From CAZEBW01 sp964510205 (GTDB taxonomy: Bacteria > Chloroflexota > Anaerolineae > VGOG01), in assembly GCA_964510205.1 (NCBI GenBank), contig CAZEBW010000077.1:1-17186 (forward strand): a DNA stretch of 17,186 nucleotides, in the 5' to 3' direction. The translations under genes and the position numbers were made by a program. The notes beneath the pieces were generated by a model. The model saw only the letters and a program-made list of their open reading frames with translations. It was not told the origin of the DNA and did no database searches. This document shows, piece after piece, positions 6,550-12,376 of this stretch; position 1 is the first letter of the stretch; every line of letters starts with the position of its first letter.

Positions 6550-7332
6550 TCATGGCTTGATGGCCCGCGTGACGAGAAAGGTTGGCATGTAGTTGGCCAC
6601 GATGTCCTCTTCCTCCTCGCCATAGGCGTCCTCGTAAAAACCAGTGATCACAAAGCCAACGTCGAGCTGCCCGCCGATCTGGTCCTCCAGCGTGTGGCTA
6701 AACTCAAGGGGAAATCCCGGCTCAATGACGCGTCGCTGCCTCTCCTCGTCCGTCAGGCTGGTCAGGTCGGAGTAGGGGAGGGCGTACTTGACCTGGAGGA
6801 TGCCGCTGCGGTCGGCGAGGTCGTAATCGAAGAGGTAGATGGCTGGATTGGAGAAGCCGGCCAGCAGCGCGCCGCCGCGCCGCAGCACCCGAAACGCCTC
6901 CGCCCACACGGGCCGCACATCGGGAACAAAGACGTTGGAAACAGGATGCATGATGAGGTCGAAGCTTTGGTCAGGCAGCATCGAAAGATCGGCCATGTCC
7001 CCCTCGACGGTGGCGACGGAGAGCGATTCTCTCTCGGCGACCAAGCGGTCCTGCGCCAATTGCCTGGGCGAGTTGTCGAGGACGGTCACCTTTGCGCCCG
7101 CCGCGGCCAAAATCGGCCCCTGCTGCCCTCCGCCCGAGGCCAGGCAGAGGATGTCGAGGCCCTCCAGCTCAGGAAACCATTCCTCTGGAACCGGTTTCGA
7201 CGGCGTCAAGAAAACCTGCCACTGACCCTGCCTGGCGGCGGCGATGGCCTCACTGCTGACGGGAACCGTCCATTGATTCCCGCGCTCGACTTCCTTGTCC
7301 CAGGCCCTGCGATTGTAGGCTCGAATGTCCAT
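6550..7332 (-). CDS. Class I SAM-dependent methyltransferase
   Basis: This 260-residue Rossmann-fold methyltransferase has motif I DILCLASGGGQQG (60-72), an acidic ribose-binding position in VTVLDNS (Asp86), GDMADL (111-116), FDLIMHPVSNVF (124-135) and a post-motif FRVLRRGGALLAGF. The N-terminal WDKEVERGNQWT (11-22) is characteristic of a small-molecule methyltransferase subgroup with unassigned substrate. The ATG at 7332 directly abuts the stop codon of the YgbA-like gene (TGAATG) and has AAGGAG upstream, so translation of the two is probably coupled. Any functional link to nitrosative stress is only suggested by this arrangement. Confidence 0.88.
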   Translation of the reverse strand: MDIRAYNRRAWDKEVERGNQWTVPVSSEAIAAARQGQWQVFLTPSKPVPEEWFPELEGLDILCLASGGGQQGPILAAAGAKVTVLDNSPRQLAQDRLVAERESLSVATVEGDMADLSMLPDQSFDLIMHPVSNVFVPDVRPVWAEAFRVLRRGGALLAGFSNPAIYLFDYDLADRSGILQVKYALPYSDLTSLTDEERQRRVIEPGFPLEFSHTLEDQIGGQLDVGFVITGFYEDAYGEEEEDIVANYMPTFLVTRAIKP

Positions 7333-7674
7333 TCACATGCTCCTTGCGTCGCGCGGCGCTTTCCTGAAGCCGTCAATGAGGTGAAGCACCGCCAGAACAG
7401 GGTGGCGACGCAACATGCGAGGGCCAGCGTATCGCATCACCGCCCTGACCTTCTCCCTCCTGTCCGGCTTGTAGCAATGCACCGGGCATTTGGCGCAGGT
7501 GGGCTTGTTCTCTTGGAATGGACATCTGTCGAGGCGAGCCAGCGCATAGTTCAGCAGCTCCCCACATTCGGGGCAGAGCTCATCCTCGCCCCCGTGGTGG
7601 TCGCGGCAGTAGAGGCGGATCATGGCCTCAACGGTTTTGCGTTCCCTTTTTATTCTACGATGGTCGTTGGACAT
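7333..7674 (-). CDS. ygbA: YgbA-family protein (nitrous oxide-stimulated promoter family)
   Basis: This 113-residue cysteine-rich soluble protein is of the family named for E. coli YgbA, whose gene is NsrR-controlled and linked to nitrosative stress recovery. Seven cysteines are present (23, 34, 37, 51, 60, 63, 67), including CPECGEL, CPF, CAKCPVHCYKP and then VMRYAGPRML, which I recognise as the family core. The cysteine spacing suggests a metal or Fe-S site, an inference. The start at 7674 has only a weak ribosome site and lies 12 nt past the stop of an upstream methyltransferase gene. Its own stop abuts the ATG of the next methyltransferase. No NsrR-like site was recognised. Confidence 0.82.
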   Translation of the reverse strand: MSNDHRRIKRERKTVEAMIRLYCRDHHGGEDELCPECGELLNYALARLDRCPFQENKPTCAKCPVHCYKPDRREKVRAVMRYAGPRMLRRHPVLAVLHLIDGFRKAPRDARSM

Positions 7675-7686
7675 GAAAATGGGTCT

Positions 7687-8499
7687 CTATCCTGACAGCC
7701 GCATCCGCGCCACGAGCACCGGCGGAATCTCGCTGAAGTTGCCCCCCCAGGAGAGATAGTCTCTGGTGATTGGATGATCTGGCGGAAAGGCGCGCTCCTC
7801 CAGGCCGTCCAGCACGAACCCGGCCTCGAAGCCGGCGCCGAGCAGCACCTGCAGCGGTCGGTGGAAAAGAAGTTGCGGCTTCGGCTGGCCCCGCATGGCC
7901 ACGGCGTGGGCCACCGTGGGGGTGATGTAGTCGTATATCTTCACCGAGTAGACGGTGACGAGGTCGCCCTCTCGATCCTCCATTTCGGCGACGAGGGCCA
8001 AGTGCGAGCTGTTGAAGCAGGGATGGAGCACCGAGAAGACGAATCGCCCGTCGGGACGAAGCAGCCGCGCCAGGGCGCGCATCAGCGGCTCGATCTCGGC
8101 CATGTCGAACAGCGCCATGTTGCAGAGGGCGGCGTCGAACTGGCCCTCGCCCAGCGCCAGCAGCGCGGCCTGGTCGGTAGCGTCCAGCACCAGATACTGG
8201 ATGCGCTCGGCGTGCTCGGTCGTGCGCTCCAGCGCGTGGGCGATCATCGCCTCGGCGAAATCGAAGGCCACCACCTCCGCGCCCAGGGCAGCCAGGCGTC
8301 GAGAGGTCAGTCCGTTGCCGCAGGCGATGTCGAGCGCCCGCTCCCCGGGACGCAGCTCCAGCAGCCGCTCGGTGGCGGGCCAGATCAGCACCTCCACGAA
8401 GTCGTTGCCCTCGCCCATGCGCTCATCCCAGAAGGCCGCGTTCTGGTTCCACGCTTCTCTCGTCTCCTCGTTTGCTTGCCGCAGGTCTTTGGTTGTCAT
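7687..8499 (-). CDS. Class I SAM-dependent methyltransferase
   Basis: This 270-residue methyltransferase has motif I LDIACGNGL (56-64), an acidic position in VVAFDFAEAM (Asp80), LVLDATD (103-109) and LLRPDGRFVFSVLHPCFN (136-153), typical of the methyltransferase-11/25 families. The N-terminal EAWNQNAAFWDERMGEGN fits small-molecule methyltransferases. It is distinct from the methyltransferase at 6550-7332, with little similarity outside the core motifs, so the two are not a recent duplication. The ATG at 8499 is preceded by GGAGAA, 19 nt after the upstream secreted-protein gene. Substrate unknown. Confidence 0.88.
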   Translation of the reverse strand: MTTKDLRQANEETREAWNQNAAFWDERMGEGNDFVEVLIWPATERLLELRPGERALDIACGNGLTSRRLAALGAEVVAFDFAEAMIAHALERTTEHAERIQYLVLDATDQAALLALGEGQFDAALCNMALFDMAEIEPLMRALARLLRPDGRFVFSVLHPCFNSSHLALVAEMEDREGDLVTVYSVKIYDYITPTVAHAVAMRGQPKPQLLFHRPLQVLLGAGFEAGFVLDGLEERAFPPDHPITRDYLSWGGNFSEIPPVLVARMRLSG

Positions 8500-8518
8500 A
8501 AAATTCTCCGCTCGGCGT

Positions 8519-9154
8519 TCACGGCACGTTCTTGAGCACCAACGGCAGCAGGACTCGGCGGCCGAATTCGGCGCAGACGTCGTCGAGCCACAGCTCCTGG
8601 CCGCCCACGGAGAACGTGTGGATGACGCCCGTCAGTCCCAGATGGCCCTGGTCGTTTCCGAAGCCGTTGGCGACGAAGACCTTCGCTCCGCCGATGGTGA
8701 GGCCGTGGATGTCGGCGAAATTCTGGAAGTTGCGGAAGTCGCCGTTGATTTCGATGTTCAGATTGCCGCCGTACTCGCCGAACTTCAGTGAGAGCCCCAT
8801 CAGCGGCTTTCCGAAATCGAACGCCAGGTTGATGTTGTTGACTTGCATCTCCAAGCCGGCGCCGCCGGCCAGGCCGGCATTTCCGACCTGGGCGTATCCG
8901 CCGCTGGTTGGCGTTCCGCTGCTCCACACGAAGGGGTGCGCGGTGATGACGGCGGCGGCGTCAACGAAGCTGTCGCCAACGTGATACGTCGCGCCGAGGG
9001 TCAAGCTTTCGAAACCTACACAGGGCGGTGCGGCGCCTGCTGCCGGGAGAGACGCGGTGGCCGTGCTGCCGCTGAGTGCGACGGCCAGCAGGGTCAGCAG
9101 GATAACCCAGGATGACCGATGCGACCGCATGATATTTCTCTTTCTCTTTCTCAT
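8519..9154 (-). CDS. Secreted hypothetical protein with C-terminal LPLVLKN tail
   Basis: This 211-residue exported protein begins at an ATG preceded by AAAAGGAGG at ideal spacing. The N-terminus is very basic (MRKRKRN), then a hydrophobic stretch (17-28) and a small-residue region give a signal peptide; cleavage is likely near residues 34-42. The mature part is rich in glycine, asparagine and beta-strand patterns (NNINLAFDF, NLNIEING, GLTIGGAKVFV, TFSVGGQELWLDDVC), suggesting a jelly-roll-like domain. Two cysteines (45 and 194) could form a disulfide linking the two ends. The tail RRVLLPLVLKNVP is a motif I associate with the ends of Chloroflexota secreted proteins. Function unknown. Confidence 0.8.
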   Translation of the reverse strand: MRKRKRNIMRSHRSSWVILLTLLAVALSGSTATASLPAAGAAPPCVGFESLTLGATYHVGDSFVDAAAVITAHPFVWSSGTPTSGGYAQVGNAGLAGGAGLEMQVNNINLAFDFGKPLMGLSLKFGEYGGNLNIEINGDFRNFQNFADIHGLTIGGAKVFVANGFGNDQGHLGLTGVIHTFSVGGQELWLDDVCAEFGRRVLLPLVLKNVP

Positions 9155-9190
9155 CGTGTTGCCTCCTTTTCGCCTGACTATGGCTTGCGC

Positions 9191-10189
9191 TTACGAGCTT
9201 TCCTCTCCGAAGACAAACAACCCGCCAATGGACTGCCGCAGATAGTTGCGACGGATCGCTTCGCCGAAAACGTGGCCTACCGAGACGATTTGCAGTTTGG
9301 GATGGCGCTTCTCCGGAGGAATGTAGACCGTATCCGTGGTGACGATTTCGGTGATCTGGGGCACGGCGGCCAGTTTTTCAAGCCCCCCTCGTGCAAACAC
9401 CCCGTGCGTGCAGACTGTCCAGATCTCCTCGATACCATATTCGATGAGGAGCTTGCTCATTTCCAGGACGGAGCCGCCGGTGGCGATTTCGTCGTCAAAG
9501 ACCAGGGCTCGCTTGCAGCCGCGTACCTGTTGGCCGACCAATCCGCTCACTTGTACCTCCGTGTCGGAGACCCGTTCTTTGTCGCCGGCTGCCACTGGCA
9601 GACCCAAGCCTCTGGCGAAGCGAGCCGCAGTCTTGGCGTGTCCCATGTCAGGCGCAACTACAATCGTGTCCGACAGATCGCGCTGTTGAAAATACCGTCT
9701 GAAAACGGGGCGGCTGCTGAGCGGGTCGGTGGGCACGCTGAAAAAGCCGTGTACTTGCGGCGAGTGGAGCATCATGGTCATCACGTGCGTGGTCCCAGCC
9801 GTCTTCAGCAGATCGGCCACCAGGCGGGCGGTGATGGAGATGCGAGGGGCGTCTTTCTTGTCAGAGCGAGCAAAGGAGAAGTAGGGGATGATGGCGTGAA
9901 TCTCTTTGGCCGACGCTGCCTGCGCAATGTCGAGCATCATGAGCAGCTCCATCAGGTGATCGTTCACGGGTGAAGAAAGCGATTGGACAATGAACACCGA
10001 TCGCGAACGCACGCTGACCCCAAGTTGGATGTACAGGTTATCGTTGCTGAATCGAGTGATTTCGGTTTGGTCGAGGGGTACGCCCAGGTAGTCGGCGATG
10101 TCGGCGGCCAGTTGGGGGTGGGAACTGCCGCTGAAAAATCGAACTTCGCTGGGGTCAATCGCCTTAGCGGGGTCTCCAGCTGTTGTCAT
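9191..10189 (-). CDS. Divergent ribose-phosphate pyrophosphokinase (PRPP synthetase) homologue
   Basis: This 332-residue protein aligns along its whole length with PRPP synthetases, which make PRPP from ribose 5-phosphate and ATP. Shared parts are FSGSSHPQL, RFSNDN (46-51), SPVNDHLMELL, IPYFSFARSDKKD (101-113), LHSPQVHGFF (141-150), the catalytic-loop lysine and arginine in DKER (203-206) and the PRPP loop FDDEIATGGS (231-240). Several usually invariant residues differ: the Asp before LH is Met140, FFDIP is FFSVP, the PRPP-loop Asp is Ala236, and DxGG is DMGH. Activity is therefore uncertain; it may be an altered or regulatory paralogue. The ATG at 10189 is preferred over the in-frame GTG at 10207 because GGAGGAG lies just upstream of it. 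Confidence 0.85.
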   Translation of the reverse strand: MTTAGDPAKAIDPSEVRFFSGSSHPQLAADIADYLGVPLDQTEITRFSNDNLYIQLGVSVRSRSVFIVQSLSSPVNDHLMELLMMLDIAQAASAKEIHAIIPYFSFARSDKKDAPRISITARLVADLLKTAGTTHVMTMMLHSPQVHGFFSVPTDPLSSRPVFRRYFQQRDLSDTIVVAPDMGHAKTAARFARGLGLPVAAGDKERVSDTEVQVSGLVGQQVRGCKRALVFDDEIATGGSVLEMSKLLIEYGIEEIWTVCTHGVFARGGLEKLAAVPQITEIVTTDTVYIPPEKRHPKLQIVSVGHVFGEAIRRNYLRQSIGGLFVFGEESS

Positions 10190-10226
10190 TCTTCTCCTCC
10201 AGTCCACGGTTCTATCTCGACTTCAT

Positions 10227-10925
10227 CTACCGTTGCGTTGTCCTCTTGCTCTTGACATACAAATGCGCCCGTTTGCGTTTGCCAACCTGCTCGATCACGC
10301 CCATCTTGCGCATGCAGTAGGCCATCTTCTGGGCCAGCTTCCGCCGACAGTCGGCGGCGTCCGCCAGGTCTTTCGTCGTAAACGGCTCTTTCAGCTCCAT
10401 CGGGAGAAAGGCGCGGATGTCTGCTGGCGTCTCGAATAACCTCCGCTGCACCACGTCCAGCAAGCGTCGCTCCTCCGTCACCCAGCCTCGTCGCCGCCAT
10501 TTGCGCTTGCCCTCGTAGCGCCTCACTTCCTCCTCTTGAATCAGCAGCACCTCCAGCGAGAAGTTGGTGTTTGAAAGCAGTTCGGGAAAGCTGACCAGCT
10601 CCCAGAATACGTCTTCCACCTTCCCCCGCTTGGGCGATTTCCGCCGGCTGGTTGAGCCGCTTCCGTCTTTGGCCAGCTTAACGATCCACTTCTCCTGGGC
10701 GATGGGATAGACCAATCGCACTGGATGAGCGTTTGTCAGTTCCATCAGCTTCGACTTGACGGACGCGAAGTTGCCCGTCTGGACCTCCACCAAAAGGTCG
10801 CCCCGCACCACGTCAATCACAAAACCGTCCACCGACGCCTCAAGCCGGTCCTCGGCTCGCGCGTACCACTCCTTCAGCGCGGCATGAAGCGGTTTTTCGT
10901 TCAGTAGGCCGATGTGGTTTGGCAT
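10227..10925 (-). CDS. Hypothetical protein, possible nuclease-like N-terminus with C-terminal winged helix
   Basis: This 232-residue basic protein is of no family I can name with certainty. The N-terminal 90 residues (NEKPLHAALKEW, then DGFVIDVVRGDLLVEVQTGNFASVKSKL in two adjacent strands) have the layout of PD-(D/E)XK nuclease folds: Glu10 in the first helix, Asp38, and Glu47-Val-Gln49, with Gln where Lys is usual. A lysine/arginine-rich linker follows (91-101 and 140-146). The C-terminal part (about 160-226: FTTKDLADAADCRRKLAQK, then MRKMGVIEQVGKRKRAHLY) looks like a winged helix-turn-helix. The ATG at 10925 has GAAGGG upstream. A DNA-binding, perhaps DNA-processing, role is inferred. It lies 37 nt upstream of the PRPP synthetase homologue. 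Confidence 0.75.
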   Translation of the reverse strand: MPNHIGLLNEKPLHAALKEWYARAEDRLEASVDGFVIDVVRGDLLVEVQTGNFASVKSKLMELTNAHPVRLVYPIAQEKWIVKLAKDGSGSTSRRKSPKRGKVEDVFWELVSFPELLSNTNFSLEVLLIQEEEVRRYEGKRKWRRRGWVTEERRLLDVVQRRLFETPADIRAFLPMELKEPFTTKDLADAADCRRKLAQKMAYCMRKMGVIEQVGKRKRAHLYVKSKRTTQR

Positions 10926-10939
10926 TCGTGGGCCCTTCT

Positions 10940-11012
10940 ACTACAGCGGATTCGGGAATGAAACGGATAGCTTGGCGCGAACAATCTGTTTGTTTCCCCA
11001 TCCGTTGTAGTG
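10940..11012. repeat. Inverted repeat in the gap upstream of the nuclease-like gene
   Basis: ACTACAGCGGAT (10940-10951) pairs with ATCCGTTGTAGT (11001-11012) with one G-U-compatible mismatch across 49 bp. A possible -10 on the - strand, TATACA (11017-11012), touches the right arm, so the repeat would lie in the leader of the gene starting at 10925. No good -35 was found. The gap holds nothing else recognisable. Confidence 0.5.
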
Positions 11013-11021
11013 TATAACCAC

Positions 11022-11582
11022 CTACTCCCGCTTCGCCAGCTTGGCCAGCAGCATCACCAGCCCGGCCACCGCTCCTGCCACTATGCCGAAGATGGCCGAC
11101 TCGCGCGGGCCGAAGGCGGCGTTGACACTGCCTTCCACTTCGTTGGCCAACAAAAACACGACGCCGCTGTTCTCGGCCTTGACGCTGCGGGCCACCATGG
11201 CTACCGCCCCGCTCTGGTCCATGGTCACCTCACCGCGAGCCATGAGCATCTGGGCCCCCGACTGCTCCAGGGTCACGTCGCCTTCGGAGAGAACGGCGCC
11301 CGCCTGCGATGCGGTGAGATGGGCCGTCTGCGTGCGGGCCAACCCGACGCCGCCCTGAACCATCTCTAGCTGATCCGCCTCCGCCTTCATCACTCCGCCC
11401 TGTCGGATGACCAAGTCCTCGGCGGTCACCGATTGCGCCCCCGCCTGGCGCAAGGTGACGTGCGTTCCCTGCACGTTGCGGGCTCCCCCCTGGGTGATGT
11501 TTACCGTCTCAGCGATGACATCGCTACTCTTCTGCTCTTCCACTCCTGCACCTCCATGAGTGTCTTTGGTTTCGTTATCCAT
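11022..11582 (-). CDS. Tail-anchored protein with about eight 15-residue repeats (possible beta-solenoid)
   Basis: This 186-residue protein is of unknown function. After a polar, acidic N-terminus (1-25), residues about 27-155 consist of 15-16-residue repeats with the pattern V-x-[LIM]-x-Q-[GSA]-G-A-x-x-[VM]-x-A-x-x. Examples are VNITQGGARNVQGTH, VTLRQAGAQSVTAED and VTMDQSGAVAMVARS. The Gln-Gly/Ser-Gly step in each unit suggests a regular beta-solenoid turn, an inference. A single transmembrane helix (about 162-182, IFGIVAGAVAGLVMLLAKLA) and a basic end (KRE) follow, with no signal peptide, so the repeats would face the cytoplasm on a C-terminal tail anchor. The ATG at 11582 has AAGGGAGG upstream, and a strong promoter lies 64-92 bp before it. 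Confidence 0.78.
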   Translation of the reverse strand: MDNETKDTHGGAGVEEQKSSDVIAETVNITQGGARNVQGTHVTLRQAGAQSVTAEDLVIRQGGVMKAEADQLEMVQGGVGLARTQTAHLTASQAGAVLSEGDVTLEQSGAQMLMARGEVTMDQSGAVAMVARSVKAENSGVVFLLANEVEGSVNAAFGPRESAIFGIVAGAVAGLVMLLAKLAKRE

Positions 11583-11603
11583 TGTCTAGCCTCCCTTTTA
11601 TTA

Positions 11604-11645
11604 CGTTTCACGCCTTCACGTTTCACGTCTTCACGCCTCACGCCT
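11604..11645. repeat. Degenerate CGTTTCA/CGTCTTCA tandem repeat, locus A
   Basis: Alternating 7- and 8-bp units run CGTTTCA, CGCCTTCA, CGTTTCA, CGTCTTCA, CGCCTCA, CGCCT. The same family recurs at 12333-12376 and 16726-16786. Here it lies between the promoter and the ribosome site of the tail-anchored protein gene, so it would be part of that gene's 5' untranslated leader. Confidence 0.75.
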
Positions 11646-11674
11646 ATTTTATCATGGTCTGAGGCCATGGTCAA
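11646..11674 (-). promoter_or_regulatory. Sigma-70-type promoter of the tail-anchored repeat protein gene
   Basis: On the - strand, TTGACC (11674-11669) and TAAAAT (11651-11646) are separated by exactly 17 bp. The -35 box overlaps the TGA stop codon (11673-11671) of the upstream membrane protein gene. Transcription should begin near 11639, giving a leader of roughly 56 nt that contains the locus A repeats. Confidence 0.7.
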
Positions 11675-12318
11675 GCCTGCTGGTCGGGTGGTTCTTCCAA
11701 TCTCCAATATCCAATACCCAATATCCAACCCGCCACCCCCGCCACGACCAGGAACCCGGCCACCATCAGCCACGGCCCCCAGCCGATGCGGACGGACTGG
11801 CCGTAAACGCTGTCCAGTGCGCCGCGAATGGAGAGGAACTGCCACAGGGGGGGAATGGCTCCCGCCAGCGACACGACGATCAGCAGGCCGGCCACTGCGG
11901 CCCTCGGCAGGCGGCGATAGAACAAGAGCGCGGCGATGGCGCCCAAGCAGCCTGCTCCCATCAGGAACTGTCGTCGGAATTCTTCTGAGCCCAGAGCCTG
12001 GAGGATGAAGGGGTAGGGGGGCAGGACGATGATGGCCAGCACGATAGCGGCTGTCACCATGATGGCTCTGGCCCACAGGGGATAGCGCCGGGGTTGGTGG
12101 CTGGCTATCAGCGCCAGACAGAGGGCGGCGGCCAGAGGGGGCAGGCAGAAAAGCTCGCGGATCATGAACTCGCTGCCGTCTTGCACCCCGGGCAGGAACT
12201 TGACGAACTCGGCCATGTCCAGCCCGCTCAGCACCAGCGCCGCCGTTTTGTGATGGACCCACGCTCCCCAATAGCCCACTAGAGCCAAGATGATCCCCAG
12301 GGGAGCGAGACTCTGCAT
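11671..12318 (-). CDS. Hypothetical multi-spanning membrane protein
   Basis: This 215-residue protein has about six hydrophobic helices, roughly residues 4-21, 54-73, 84-103, 118-136, 143-160 and 185-205. A loop of about 30 residues between the first two (HHKTAALVLSGLDMAEFVKFLPG) is probably extracytoplasmic. No family is recognised. The ATG at 12318 is preferred; the frame extends upstream to a GTG at 12348, but that extension (KREDVKSK) is encoded by intergenic tandem repeats. Neither start has a good ribosome site. The C-terminus from ILGIGYWRLE onward is encoded by a 7-bp repeat array and is probably dispensable. The gene lies downstream of glycerate kinase and may share its transcript. 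Confidence 0.65.
   Translation of the reverse strand: MQSLAPLGIILALVGYWGAWVHHKTAALVLSGLDMAEFVKFLPGVQDGSEFMIRELFCLPPLAAALCLALIASHQPRRYPLWARAIMVTAAIVLAIIVLPPYPFILQALGSEEFRRQFLMGAGCLGAIAALLFYRRLPRAAVAGLLIVVSLAGAIPPLWQFLSIRGALDSVYGQSVRIGWGPWLMVAGFLVVAGVAGWILGIGYWRLEEPPDQQA
11697..11728. repeat. Heptamer tandem repeat CCAATAT within a gene 3' end
   Basis: Four 7-bp units, CCAATCT, CCAATAT, CCAATAC and CCAATAT, plus a partial CCAA, run in tandem. They lie inside the 3' end of the membrane protein gene and encode WILGIGYWRLE on the - strand. Base composition is AT-rich against a GC-rich gene, which supports later acquisition of this end. Confidence 0.8.
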
Positions 12319-12332
12319 CAATTTGCTTTTCA

Positions 12333-12376
12333 CGTCTTCACGCTTCACGTTTCACGTCCTCACGTTTCACGACTTC
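12333..12376. repeat. Degenerate CGTTTCA/CGTCTTCA tandem repeat, locus B
   Basis: Units CGTCTTCA, CGCTTCA, CGTTTCA, CGTCCTCA, CGTTTCA and CGACTTC follow one another, a mix of 7- and 8-bp steps. The array fills the gap between the glycerate kinase stop codon and the membrane protein gene and reaches the first base of the stop. It supplies an in-frame GTG at 12348 that could be mistaken for a start codon. Confidence 0.75.

Noticed and set aside
6460..7695. 411-residue + strand frame over the methyltransferase and YgbA genes
   Set aside because: Both - strand genes have recognisable family motifs and ribosome sites; the + frame is a codon-bias shadow.
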